Shown here: positions 25,252 to 33,416 of the stretch, in pieces
Layout of the letters: the number at the start of each line of letters is the position of its first letter
Numbering within the stretch: position 1 is the first letter of the stretch
NCBI GenBank assembly: GCA_963783145.1
Contig: CAWAMM010000001.1
Span: forward strand, 372,001-436,000
DNA: 64,000 nt
Origin: DATGKG01 sp963783145
Lineage (GTDB): Bacteria > Desulfobacterota > Binatia > Binatales > Binataceae
Direction: 5' to 3'
The notes under the pieces: generated by a model
The model's database searches: none
What the model saw: the letters and a program-made list of their open reading frames with translations, nothing else
Told to the model about the DNA's origin: nothing
Program-made: the position numbers and the translations under genes

Positions 25252-25434
25252 ATGGACTGGCCGAAGTGCCAGAAGTGCAATAACGGAACCCTGATTCCTC
25301 TTTCGGATTACGGACAGGAAGGCGCTTCCGTGTTGTTCAAGGCTTGGGTCTGCACCAATCCCGAATGCGGTTTTAGTCTGCGCGTTGACAAGGGCGAAGT
25401 GACCTACGGCAGACGCATCGAAACCAAACATTAA
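25252..25434 (+). CDS. Small zinc-ribbon protein
   Basis: A 60-residue protein beginning MDWPKCQKCNNGTLIPL, set by AAGGAGG 8 bases before the ATG. CQKC and a later C-T-N-P-E-C pair form a treble-clef or zinc-ribbon site. The rest (GASVLFKAWVCTNPECGFSLRVDKGEVTYG) resembles small rubredoxin- or ribosomal-like ribbon proteins of unknown role. A textbook terminator follows, so it is a single-gene unit. Confidence 0.72.
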   Translation: MDWPKCQKCNNGTLIPLSDYGQEGASVLFKAWVCTNPECGFSLRVDKGEVTYGRRIETKH

Positions 25435-25457
25435 ACTGTTGCGCAAATGATGTAATG

Positions 25458-25489
25458 AGGGCGGCTCCGTCAGCCGCCCTTTCTTTTTT
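25458..25489 (+). terminator. Rho-independent terminator after the zinc-ribbon gene
   Basis: AGGGCGGCT (25458-25466) and AGCCGCCCT (25472-25480) form a perfect 9-base-pair stem with a 5-base loop, followed by TTCTTTTTT. Confidence 0.93.
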
Positions 25490-25585
25490 GAATCGCGTCG
25501 CCAGGCTGTCACAAATTGTGACACTCGCGCGTCAGGCCGTCATCTCCGCTTACCTCTACTGAAGTTTCTTATCCCGCATCGCGGC

Positions 25586-26506
25586 ATGATCGTTGCTGCC
25601 ATACCAACCATCATGACTGTCGATGAACGCTCGCTGGCCGCGTATCAAAACCAGGTCGATGCGATGCGCAAAAGTCCCTACCTCGATTTCCCCGCGCACG
25701 TGCATCTCGAAACCAACGCGCTCTGCAACGCGGCCTGCAACTTCTGTCCGTACCCGACGCTGGAACGCAAGGGCACCAGGATGTCCGATGCGCTTATCGC
25801 CAAGATCATCGAGGACCTGCGCGACATTCCGCAGAAGCTGCCGTTTCAATTGTCGCCCTTCAAAGTCAACGAGCCGTTTCTCGATACGCGGCTGTTCAGC
25901 ATCCTCGCGCAGATTAACGAAGGTTTGCCGAACGCGTCGCTGACGCTGACCACCAACGCGTCGGCGCTGACCGAGAAGCAGCTCGCGAAGCTCGGCGGAG
26001 TTCGCAACCTCGTTTATCTGTGGATTTCAATGAACGATCATCGGGAGGCCGAATACGAAGCGACGATGCAACTGCCGTATCGGCGCACCATCGAGCGGAT
26101 GCGAATGATCCATGCGGCGCGCGCCGCCGGCCGCCTCGCGCTGCGAGTCGTTCTCTCGCGCGTCGGCGATGGGAGCGCCGACGATGTGGAGTTCGTGCGA
26201 TGGGTGCAGCGCGAGTTTCCCCTCTTCGAGGCTAGCGTCTTTCAGCGCGGCGATTGGCTTAGCCAGGTCGACACTCCAACCGCCTCGGCGCCGCGGGTCG
26301 GCTGCGTCAGATGGTTCGATCTATCGATCACCGCGACCGGCATCGTCGCTCATTGCTGTATGGACGGCGCGGCGAAGTATCCGATCGGCGACGTCAGCCG
26401 CCAGCACGTCCTCGAAGTCTACAACGCTCCCGCCTATCGGCGCCTGCGCGAGCAGACCGCGCGCCGCCAAGACGCCGAACCCTGCAATCGGTGCTCGTTC
26501 TTTTGA
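25586..26506 (+). CDS. Radical SAM protein with SPASM-like C-terminus
   Basis: A 306-residue protein with the radical SAM motif CNAACNFCPY (CxxxCxxC) near residue 50. The C-terminal part has CVRWFDLSITATGIVAHCCMDG and QDAEPCNRCSFF, which together give the cysteines of a SPASM/Twitch auxiliary iron-sulfur site. The organisation matches SPASM enzymes that modify peptides, although no precursor peptide was found next to it. Alternative start MTVDERS is at 25613. It may act on a protein or small molecule of unknown identity. Its neighbours give no clue. Confidence 0.82.
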   Translation: MIVAAIPTIMTVDERSLAAYQNQVDAMRKSPYLDFPAHVHLETNALCNAACNFCPYPTLERKGTRMSDALIAKIIEDLRDIPQKLPFQLSPFKVNEPFLDTRLFSILAQINEGLPNASLTLTTNASALTEKQLAKLGGVRNLVYLWISMNDHREAEYEATMQLPYRRTIERMRMIHAARAAGRLALRVVLSRVGDGSADDVEFVRWVQREFPLFEASVFQRGDWLSQVDTPTASAPRVGCVRWFDLSITATGIVAHCCMDGAAKYPIGDVSRQHVLEVYNAPAYRRLREQTARRQDAEPCNRCSFF

Positions 26507-26521
26507 GCTTGGGTCGCGATC

Positions 26522-27538
26522 CTATTTCGCCACGTTCGCGTATTCGAAATGATTCTTGATCGATTCCTTCGCCAGTGGCTTCCCGTCCACTTCAACGTAC
26601 GGATAGATGAGATAGTTAAGCGGCTCGCCCTGCGGGCGCGGGGTCAGCTTCAGGTCGCGGCCCATCGTGAACGCCACGCGCGCCGCATCGAGGCGCCCGA
26701 AGTAGTAGGCGTGACGCGCGGGATTCTTCCACGCCTCGGACGCGTCGACCGGAACCCATTCGCCGCCGGAATAGAACTCGGCCCAGCAATGGTAGCCGGG
26801 GACCTCGCCGGACTTCGCTTTGCCAATCGGAAATCCAATCGTGAAGCGCGCCGGGATTCCGCGCGAGCGAGCCAGCGCGATGAACAGCGAATGGAAGTCG
26901 GTGCAGTTGCCGCGCCGCACGTCGCATGCGTAGATCGCGTCGCCACGGCCCCATCCCTTGCCGGTCTTGTCATATGACATCACGCCGACGACGTATTCAT
27001 AGATGATCTGCGCCTGCTGCCACGGCGACGCGGTCTCGTCGCCGAGCTTGTTGCTGACCTGCTCGATGCGTCCGTCGAGCGGGACCAGCTTGTCGGGTCC
27101 GAGAAATTCCGCGAACTCGTCCCCACTCGGCTCGGGAACGTTGCGCTGGGCGCGCTCGAGGTTCGGCGCCTCCTCACTGCGTTTCACTTCGAAGCTTAAA
27201 GTCACCGGAATCGACGCGGGCACTGGCGCCGAGGCCTCAAGGTGCAGCAGTCGGTTGCCGTTGTGATTCTGCTCGACGATCTCATGATGAACCGGAGTGT
27301 CGACGTTGAGGCTAGTGATGCGCTGAAACTGATCCTCGCGTGGAAGCGGAATCCATGCCTCGACGTGATTAGCTCCCGCCGGAATTGCGATTTCCGAGTG
27401 ATAGGTGAAGCGAAAATCGCGCTGCCGATCCGGGGGCGTCGCATCGCTCGTGGGAGCCGCCGCAGCCACGGTTGCGATGACCGCGAGCATCGCGAAAGAA
27501 AGAATGGCAATCGTGGCGCGTCGAAGTTTCAGCGTCAT
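26522..27538 (-). CDS. Exported transglutaminase-like cysteine peptidase family protein
   Basis: A 338-residue exported protein (signal MTLKLRRATIAILSFAMLAVIATVAAA). An N-terminal beta-rich region (ITSLNVDTPVHHEIVEQ) precedes a transglutaminase-like core. The catalytic triad is visible as CDVRRGNCTDFHSLFIALARSRGIPARFTIGFPIG (Cys), PGYHCWAEFYSGGEWVPVDASEAW (His and Asp). These enzymes act as periplasmic proteases or peptide cross-linkers. GGGAGA lies 8 bases before the start. It is divergent from the chagasin-like gene 39 bases away, an interesting pairing because chagasins inhibit papain-fold cysteine peptidases. Confidence 0.85.
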   Translation of the reverse strand: MTLKLRRATIAILSFAMLAVIATVAAAAPTSDATPPDRQRDFRFTYHSEIAIPAGANHVEAWIPLPREDQFQRITSLNVDTPVHHEIVEQNHNGNRLLHLEASAPVPASIPVTLSFEVKRSEEAPNLERAQRNVPEPSGDEFAEFLGPDKLVPLDGRIEQVSNKLGDETASPWQQAQIIYEYVVGVMSYDKTGKGWGRGDAIYACDVRRGNCTDFHSLFIALARSRGIPARFTIGFPIGKAKSGEVPGYHCWAEFYSGGEWVPVDASEAWKNPARHAYYFGRLDAARVAFTMGRDLKLTPRPQGEPLNYLIYPYVEVDGKPLAKESIKNHFEYANVAK

Positions 27539-27577
27539 CGTGAGATTCTCCCGGTGCGTGATTTTCAGGTACCTTCG

Positions 27578-28021
27578 ATGAACATGCTTATGGGGGACAA
27601 TCGCAATCGCAAGATGACAAAGTTATTCGCAATCGCTGTAGGTTTGATTTGCGCACTGCCGGTGGTGCTCATGGTTTCCACTTCGACTCTGGCAGCTGCG
27701 CCGCCGATTATCGCAACCGAAGCGGAAAACGGGAAGACCGTCGCGATGAACCAGGGCGCCTTGCTCATCATCTCGCTCGAATCAAATCTGAGCACTGGGT
27801 ATAGCTGGCGAGTGAGCAAGAACGACAACGCGACTCTGAAGTTCATCGATCAGTCCACGTTTCCTCCCAAAACGCCGATGCCGGGCGCGCCGGGTCATCA
27901 GATGTTGAAGTTCAAAGCGATCGCGCCGGGGAGTGACGCCGTCGAATTGGAGTACCTGCGGCCGTGGGAGAAGGGCATCGCGCCGGCGAAGACGTTCGGC
28001 GTCATGGTAACCGTGAAATGA
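27578..28021 (+). CDS. Chagasin-family (I42) cysteine peptidase inhibitor, exported
   Basis: The start MNMLMGDN is supported by AGGT 7 bases upstream; MTKLFAIAV at 27614 is an alternative. A signal peptide (LFAIAVGLICALPVVLMVSTSTLAAA) precedes a chagasin fold with the three inhibitory loops: NLSTGYSW (N-x-x-T-G-Y), GAPGHQMLKFKA, and LEYLRPWEKG (RPW). These block papain-like cysteine peptidases. The gene is divergent from the transglutaminase-like peptidase and may protect against it or against external peptidases. The link is inference. Confidence 0.86.
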   Translation: MNMLMGDNRNRKMTKLFAIAVGLICALPVVLMVSTSTLAAAPPIIATEAENGKTVAMNQGALLIISLESNLSTGYSWRVSKNDNATLKFIDQSTFPPKTPMPGAPGHQMLKFKAIAPGSDAVELEYLRPWEKGIAPAKTFGVMVTVK

Positions 28022-28092
28022 CCTTTCACGGCCGCGCCATAAAACTGTTAAAACATGAAACTGATGAAGATGAATCGTAACGGAGCCGGCCT

Positions 28093-28890
28093 ATGCAACG
28101 AATGATTCCCGTCGACAAACTCGCGCGTCCTGAGGACCACGTCCTGCTACCATTTGGCAGCATTCGGCGCGCGCGCGTCGATCAGGGCCTCGCGCCGGGC
28201 AATGCCACGCCGTTCGAGGCTGACTTCCTCAAATCGCGCCTGCACGGCATCTGCGCCGGCGAGTTCCAGGCGATGGAGGCCGCGGGCCGCACCATCTACG
28301 ACTTCCCCGAGGCGCCGTGGGAGTTCACCCTCGACATGGCGCGCCAGGTTTGGGACGAATCGCGTCACGCCGAAATATACATGAAACTGCTGGAGTACGC
28401 GGGATCATTTTACGGCGAATTTCCAGAGAGCGAAGTTCTTTGGTCGTGCACCCAGGCGGAGGATGCGGCGGCGCGCGTCGCGGGCATCAATCGCGGGCTG
28501 GAGGGCCTCGCCTGCGACGTCTTCGAGCAACTCATCCGCTTGGCGCAGAAAATCGGTGACGAGGTTATCGAGCGCTCTATCGACTACGTACTCGCCGACG
28601 AGATCACGCACGTGCGGATGGGCTCGAAGTGGATGCGCAAGCTAACCGAGGGCGACCCGGAGCGCCTCAAGAAGGCACAGGCGTTCCAGGACAGCATCGA
28701 TGAGATGTTCTCCTTCGGCACGCGGACCTCGATCGAGAAGGTCGGCAAGGTGAAGCAGAAGGTGGGCGATCGCGAATTTGAGTTCGAATCCGCGACGACC
28801 ATCGCGCGCGAGGCGCGCCTGCTGGCGGGCTTCACGGAAGAGGAGATCGATCGCCTCGAGCGGGGCTTCGGCAAAGGCGGCGCCTACTAG
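28093..28890 (+). CDS. DUF455-type ferritin-like protein
   Basis: A 265-residue helical protein. Carboxylate-bridged di-iron motifs appear as AGEFQAMEAAGR, VWDESRHAEIYMKLLEY (ExxH) and VLADEITHVRMGSKW (ExxH). NRGLEGLACDVFEQLIRLA lies between. This is the DUF455 branch of the ferritin-like superfamily, related to di-iron hydroxylases. GGAG lies 7 bases before the ATG. The substrate and partner are unknown. Cytoplasmic, with no signal peptide. Confidence 0.78.
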   Translation: MQRMIPVDKLARPEDHVLLPFGSIRRARVDQGLAPGNATPFEADFLKSRLHGICAGEFQAMEAAGRTIYDFPEAPWEFTLDMARQVWDESRHAEIYMKLLEYAGSFYGEFPESEVLWSCTQAEDAAARVAGINRGLEGLACDVFEQLIRLAQKIGDEVIERSIDYVLADEITHVRMGSKWMRKLTEGDPERLKKAQAFQDSIDEMFSFGTRTSIEKVGKVKQKVGDREFEFESATTIAREARLLAGFTEEEIDRLERGFGKGGAY

Positions 28891-28898
28891 CCGGCGAG

Positions 28899-29213
28899 AT
28901 GAGCGAGCGGGAAACTGCGCGGTTGACTCTTCGAGCCTACCAGCCCGACGACCTCGAGCATCTTTTTCAGAATTCAAAACGATCGCGTCGCGATGCCGCT
29001 GGCCTTCTCGCCGGCGACATCGACGAATGCCGCAACTATCACGAAGCCAAGACTCACCTTAAGAAGTGTCCTAAATGCGGACTGAGTGTCCTCGGTGTTC
29101 AGGCGCCGACCAGTGCCCGACTCTGGGTGCTCGTTGACATCAAAATCCCGGGCCAGTTATGGTCAGTCAGATCAGCCCGTATTCGGGTTTGCGTGGTATC
29201 CGCCACGGCCTGA
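28899..29213 (+). CDS. Small protein with GNAT-like N-terminus, possibly a remnant
   Basis: A 104-residue frame starts 8 bases after the ferritin-like gene. The first 20 residues (RETARLTLRAYQPDDLEHLF) look like the N-terminus of RimJ/RimL acetyltransferases. The rest (KKCPKCGLSVLGV, then a basic tail) does not fit any acetyltransferase. Either a short unrelated protein with a CxxC pair, or the stub of a broken acetyltransferase. Weak call. Confidence 0.35.
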   Translation: MSERETARLTLRAYQPDDLEHLFQNSKRSRRDAAGLLAGDIDECRNYHEAKTHLKKCPKCGLSVLGVQAPTSARLWVLVDIKIPGQLWSVRSARIRVCVVSATA

Positions 29214-29261
29214 TACAATCTTTGTTTAGCTGCTTATCTCTGTGAGGTCGGGAAACTTTAG

Positions 29262-30716
29262 ATGGCGACAGTCATTACCAGCGATTGCATTAACTGCGGG
29301 GCCTGCGAACCCGAATGTCCCAACACCGCGATCTATGGCGGCGGTGTGTCGTGGGAACTCAATGGGCAAGTCAGTCCCGCGATCGCGCAAGATATTTATT
29401 ACATCGTTCCCTCCAAATGCACTGAGTGCGTGGGGTTTCATGACCATGAGGCATGCGCCAGCGTATGCCCGGTCGACTGTTGCCTACCCGATCCCAATAT
29501 CCCCGAAACCCAGGATGTGCTCCTGCAGCGCGCCCGTACGCTACATCCGGAGCTGACGATTCCCGATGACGCGCCCTCCCGCTTCCTTAAAGAAGGTGGC
29601 GCCGCCGCTCCCGTGGCCGCACCATCCGCGGATGGCGCCGCGGCAGCGACCAATGGCGCCGCACACGCGGCGCCTGCCGCACCAGCTCCCGCCGCGGCTG
29701 CGAAAGCTCCTGCTCCGGCTCCGGCCGCAGCGGCTGCGCCTCGTGCCACAGTCGCGGCACCGGCGGCGATGATGAATCTTCCCAAAGACATCGGCGCGCT
29801 GCCGGGTCCCATCGGCGAAAAGCATTTCCCCGGTGAACTCGAGGAAGAGTTCGGCACTGTGCTGGCTTCGGTGGATCTCTCCACCGTGAAAACCGTACCG
29901 CTGGGAATAAAGCTTCTCCTGAGACTCCTGGAACCGCTGCTCGGTGCGATGCCGGATGCCAACAAGCGCAACCTCGAATACGCGGTCGGCGATCCCGGTG
30001 CTTTCTCCCGCGAGCGCTCCAGCGCGCTCAACGCGCTCGTCAACGCGATCCTTTATCCGGCGGTTCTGCTCGTATTCGCCGTCGTAGTTATGGGCGATGG
30101 CGTGTTCTCTTCGGGCACCTATGGATGGATCCTGCTTGGCATATTGCTCGGCGTGGGTGAGGCTACCGGACGGATGCGCGAAGGTATCCTGCATGGCAAG
30201 CCCTCCAAGGAGATCACCTATCGCGCCGCGATCTATGGCCTCGCAATCGCGCCGCTGGGATCGATTCTAGCCGGCGGCAGCAAGCTCCGTAGCAGCGAAC
30301 GCAAAGTCGCGTTCGACGGCTTCATGTCAGACCTGTATGACGAAAAAACCGAGCGCGATCGCCGCTATGGGACGGTGTACACGGTTTCCGAACATGCGAA
30401 TGCCTACCTGGTGCGTCTTGAGATGCCGCGCAAATTGCCTCCCTCGTCACTCAAACGGCTGTGGAATCTTCCCGACGAGATGCCGGATTACGACTACAAC
30501 CTCGCGCTGCTCGACGGCGTGTTGACTATCAGCGCGAGCGTGCGCGGTGAGGCGCTGCGCCGGCTCTGCCACGTATCGTCGTCGTGCCCGGCAGATTTCA
30601 CGACGCGGGTAGAGTTCAGTAAACCCGTCACGACCTTCAAACATCGCCTGCAAAACAAACTGCTCGATATCATCGTGATGAAGGGAGAGGGCGGCGAGGT
30701 GCGCGTCGCGGCCTAA
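29262..30716 (+). CDS. Ferredoxin fused to membrane segment and HSP20/ArsA-C-like domain
   Basis: A 484-residue protein. Residues 1-80 form a dicluster ferredoxin: CINCGACEPECP and CTECVGFHDHEACASVCP, the second with the C-x2-C-x8-C-x3-C spacing of Alvin-type ferredoxins. An Ala/Pro-rich linker (about 110-170) follows. The stretch DIGALPGPIGEKHFPGELEEEFG leads to two hydrophobic segments near 265-295 (ALVNAILYPAVLLVFAVVVMG and YGWILLGILLGVG). The C-terminus (YTVSEHANAYLVRLEMPRKLPP, YDYNLALLDGVLTISASVRG, TFKHRLQNKLLDIIVMK) has the beta-sandwich pattern of HSP20/ArsA C-terminal domains. An electron carrier anchored to a membrane and joined to a chaperone-like module is unusual. A terminator follows. 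Confidence 0.75.
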   Translation: MATVITSDCINCGACEPECPNTAIYGGGVSWELNGQVSPAIAQDIYYIVPSKCTECVGFHDHEACASVCPVDCCLPDPNIPETQDVLLQRARTLHPELTIPDDAPSRFLKEGGAAAPVAAPSADGAAAATNGAAHAAPAAPAPAAAAKAPAPAPAAAAAPRATVAAPAAMMNLPKDIGALPGPIGEKHFPGELEEEFGTVLASVDLSTVKTVPLGIKLLLRLLEPLLGAMPDANKRNLEYAVGDPGAFSRERSSALNALVNAILYPAVLLVFAVVVMGDGVFSSGTYGWILLGILLGVGEATGRMREGILHGKPSKEITYRAAIYGLAIAPLGSILAGGSKLRSSERKVAFDGFMSDLYDEKTERDRRYGTVYTVSEHANAYLVRLEMPRKLPPSSLKRLWNLPDEMPDYDYNLALLDGVLTISASVRGEALRRLCHVSSSCPADFTTRVEFSKPVTTFKHRLQNKLLDIIVMKGEGGEVRVAA

Positions 30717-30741
30717 GTAAGGAAAAAGAATCCGACTCGAA

Positions 30742-30779
30742 AATGGCGCGGGGACGTGAACCCTCGCGCCATTTTTTTT
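30742..30779 (+). terminator. Rho-independent terminator after the ferredoxin fusion
   Basis: AATGGCGCG-GGG (30742-30753) pairs with CCC-T-CGCGCCATT with one bulged T, followed by eight T. The T run ends just before the likely start region of rimI. Confidence 0.9.
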
Positions 30780-30822
30780 GCGCCGTATCGAAGGGTGGCA
30801 TCCCGAATCACGGCGTCGTGCT

Positions 30823-31323
30823 ATGATTGAGGCGATGGTAGTGAAGATAAGAGACGCCATCGCACCTGATCTGGCTCGCATCATCGAGATTGAGCGGATG
30901 GCTTATGCGACGCCTTGGAGCCTTAAGTCATTCGAGCGCGAGTTGACGCTGCCTTTCTCGCGAACGCTGGTCGCCAGCCTTAGCGACTTGGGGTCCGAGG
31001 ACGAAACAGCTCCGGTAGGGGGTGCATTGGTGGGATTTCTGTGCCGGTGGCTGGTGGCGGACGAATGCCATATCCTCAATATCGCGGTGGACTCGGCACA
31101 TCGTCGACGCGGCGTCGGATTTTCCATGCTTAACTCGACTATTGCCGAAGCAGCGTCAAAACAAGCTACCTGCATCACATTGGAGGTAAGGCGAGCCAAC
31201 CTGCCGGCGCGCCAGCTCTATCGCAAACTAAATTTTGAAGAACGACGTTTGAGAAAACATTATTATGGCCCCGGTGAGGACGCGATCGTAATGGAATTGC
31301 AGCTGCCAGCCAATTTTCGTTAG
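30823..31323 (+). CDS. rimI: Ribosomal protein S18 alanine N-acetyltransferase
   Basis: The protein begins MIEAMVVKIRDAIAPDLARIIEIERMAYATPWSLKSFERELTLPFS, a typical RimI N-terminus; a second ATG lies at 30835, and a longer TTG start at 30778 falls in the terminator and is unlikely. The acetyl-CoA motif is NIAVDSAHRRRGVGFSML (R-x-x-G-x-G/A), followed by ITLEVRRANLPARQLYRKLNFEERRLRKHYYGPGEDAIVMEL, all diagnostic. RimI acetylates the N-terminal Ala of ribosomal protein S18. Confidence 0.9.
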   Translation: MIEAMVVKIRDAIAPDLARIIEIERMAYATPWSLKSFERELTLPFSRTLVASLSDLGSEDETAPVGGALVGFLCRWLVADECHILNIAVDSAHRRRGVGFSMLNSTIAEAASKQATCITLEVRRANLPARQLYRKLNFEERRLRKHYYGPGEDAIVMELQLPANFR

Positions 31324-31383
31324 CAATTCTCGCAACAACGTTCTAATATTACCGGCAGCTCTCTCGGGACCAGAAACTTCCAG

Positions 31384-31412
31384 ATGACAGTTTCCACAAA
31401 GTGTGCCATAAT
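31384..31412 (+). promoter_or_regulatory. Sigma-70-like promoter of carD
   Basis: ATGACA (31384-31389) and CATAAT (31407-31412) are separated by 17 bases, each one base from consensus. The coding start is 106 bases further on, so the leader is long. Confidence 0.6.
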
Positions 31413-31517
31413 TGAAGCATTAAATTTCCAGTCTCTCCGGGCGGTGGTGAACCTTGGATCTGGTCCGGGGTCGTCAACCTGCCTGAATCTGAAGACTGTT
31501 GGCGGTGCTAAATTAAG

Positions 31518-32012
31518 ATGAATTTGCAGTTCAAGAAGGGCGAAAAGGTCGTCTACCCGGCACATGGCGTGGCGGTTATTGATGACATCCAGGTGAAGGT
31601 AATCTCCGGAACCGAGCGCCGCTTCTACGTGCTCAAGATTCTCGGAACCGAAAAGATGACCATCATGATTCCTACCGAGAATGTCGATTCGGTCGGATTG
31701 CGCCGGGTCATCGGCAAGGACATGGTGGACAAAATCTACCGCATCCTGCGCCAGCGCAAGGTCGAGGTCGACACCCAGACGTGGAACCGTCGCTACCGCG
31801 AGTATACTGAAAAAATCAAGACCGGCTCGCCGTTGGAGATCGCCAAGGTGTTGCGCGATCTGCTGGTGCTCAAGGGCGACAAGGAGCTGTCATTCGGCGA
31901 GCGCAAGATGCTCGATACCGCACGCAGCCTGTTGGTCAAGGAGCTGTCGATCGCCAAGGCGCATCCGGAAGAGAAAATCATGGAAGAGCTGAAGACGATC
32001 TTCGCGAACTAG
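31518..32012 (+). CDS. carD: CarD-family RNA polymerase-binding regulator
   Basis: A 164-residue CarD/CdnL protein. The N-terminal RNA-polymerase-interacting Tudor-like domain is FKKGEKVVYPAHGVAVIDDIQVKVISGTERRFYVLKILGTEKMTIMIPTENVDSVGLRRVIG; the helical C-terminal DNA-binding part is MVDKIYRILRQRKVEVDTQTWNRRYREYTEKIKTGSPLEIAKVLRDLLVLKG. CarD stabilises open promoter complexes, often at rRNA promoters, and is widely essential. Length and domains are standard. A clear promoter and terminator make it a single-gene unit. Confidence 0.95.
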   Translation: MNLQFKKGEKVVYPAHGVAVIDDIQVKVISGTERRFYVLKILGTEKMTIMIPTENVDSVGLRRVIGKDMVDKIYRILRQRKVEVDTQTWNRRYREYTEKIKTGSPLEIAKVLRDLLVLKGDKELSFGERKMLDTARSLLVKELSIAKAHPEEKIMEELKTIFAN

Positions 32013-32034
32013 ACAGCTTCGAAATTCTGAAATG

Positions 32035-32064
32035 AGAGCCGGGTGGTTTCCACCCGGCTCTTTT
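32035..32064 (+). terminator. Rho-independent terminator after carD
   Basis: AGAGCCGGGTGG (32035-32046) and CCACCCGGCTCT (32050-32061) form a perfect 12-base-pair stem with a 3-base loop, followed by TTT. Confidence 0.92.
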
Positions 32065-32237
32065 CATTCTTCGCCCAGCATTGCGCGGGATGATGCAGTG
32101 AAATTCCTCTCGGTGAGCAGGCCGCGTATCGGCGCCCGCTCAGGCCGGCTCTCATGCTCATCTACCGAAAGCCTGACTGCGACAGCATCGAACTGTCCGC
32201 CTCGCTCGTAGGAAGCTCGGCCTATAAGCTCCGGATA

Positions 32238-33416
32238 TTACTTATTCTCCCGCATCGCCTCGATAAGAATTTTTGCCAGCTCGGGACGCGTGTACTCGGG
32301 AGGCGGTGCCTGGCCGGCGCGGAGTAGCTCGCGGACTTTCGTGCCTGATAGCAGCAGGCGATCCTCGTCGGCATGTGGGCAGGTTTTGAAGGACGCCATC
32401 GACTCGCACTTCTTGCAGAAGAAGGTGTTCTCGAAGTTCAGAGTGGTGATGCCGATTTCCTCGGCCTTGAAGTTGTCGAAAATCTTCTGCGCGTCATACG
32501 TGCCGTAGTAGGAACCCACGCCCGCATGATCGCGCCCGACGATGAAGTGCGTACATCCGTAGTTGCGCCGGATGATCGCATGCAGGATCGCTTCCTTGGG
32601 TCCGCCGTAGCGCATGTGCGCGGGCATCACTGAGAGCATCACGCGATTCTTCGGATAGTAGAGATCGATGAGCACCTTGTAGGTTTCCATTCGGACCGCG
32701 GCAGGCACATCATCCCCTTTTGTTTCACCTACGAGCGGATGTAGGAGGAGGCCGTCGCAAATTTCCAGCGCGGCCTTCTGGATGTATTCGTGCGCCCGAT
32801 GGGTCGGGTTGCGGGTCTGGAACGCGACGATTTTTTTCCATCCACGCTCGCGGAAGGCGGCGCGGGTTTCACGCGGCTCGAGGCGATACTCCATGAAGGT
32901 GCGGCCGGGAATTTCCTCGAACAGTGTTACGCGACCACCGAGACAATACGGTGGCGTCGAGGTAACGTTCTTCGCACCCGGATGCGCATCTTCGGAAGTT
33001 CCAAACACCGCTTTGGCTTCCGCCTCGCGATCGACTTTGTAAATCTCGGCGACCTTTATCGCCGCGACACGAGTGCCGTTTTCATGCGTGAGCGCGATGT
33101 CGCTGCCGGTCTTGAGCGAGCGCGCAGTGCCCTCATCGACACCGAGCGTGATGGGGATCGACCAGGGCGCGCCGGATGCGAGACGCATCGTGTCGCGGCT
33201 GCTTTTGTAATCAGCCTCGCCCATGAAACCGGTGAGCGGAGTGAATGCGCCCGAGGCGAGCATCTCGAGATCGGCGGTCTCGCGCGCACCGAGTTTCACG
33301 CTCGGGAGTTTTTCCGCATGCGACTTGAGCGACGCGCGCTCGGAGGCGGGCGCCTTGAGGTCGTTGAGTTCGCCGCCGCCGTGCGCGGTGATTGCATCGT
33401 TGGCCACGGAACTCAT
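32238..33416 (-). CDS. sat: Sulfate adenylyltransferase (ATP sulfurylase)
   Basis: A 392-residue ATP sulfurylase of the single-subunit Sat type. Motifs QTRNPTHRAHE (ATP-binding HxxH) and HFIVGRDHAGVGSYYGTYDAQ are intact. The C-terminal FFCKKCESMASFKTCPH is a zinc-binding stretch seen in Sat of sulfur-metabolising bacteria. It makes APS from ATP and sulfate (or runs in reverse in sulfur oxidation). It is translated directly after cysC with a 4-base overlap (ATGA), so the pair would make PAPS. Confidence 0.96.
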   Translation of the reverse strand: MSSVANDAITAHGGGELNDLKAPASERASLKSHAEKLPSVKLGARETADLEMLASGAFTPLTGFMGEADYKSSRDTMRLASGAPWSIPITLGVDEGTARSLKTGSDIALTHENGTRVAAIKVAEIYKVDREAEAKAVFGTSEDAHPGAKNVTSTPPYCLGGRVTLFEEIPGRTFMEYRLEPRETRAAFRERGWKKIVAFQTRNPTHRAHEYIQKAALEICDGLLLHPLVGETKGDDVPAAVRMETYKVLIDLYYPKNRVMLSVMPAHMRYGGPKEAILHAIIRRNYGCTHFIVGRDHAGVGSYYGTYDAQKIFDNFKAEEIGITTLNFENTFFCKKCESMASFKTCPHADEDRLLLSGTKVRELLRAGQAPPPEYTRPELAKILIEAMRENK

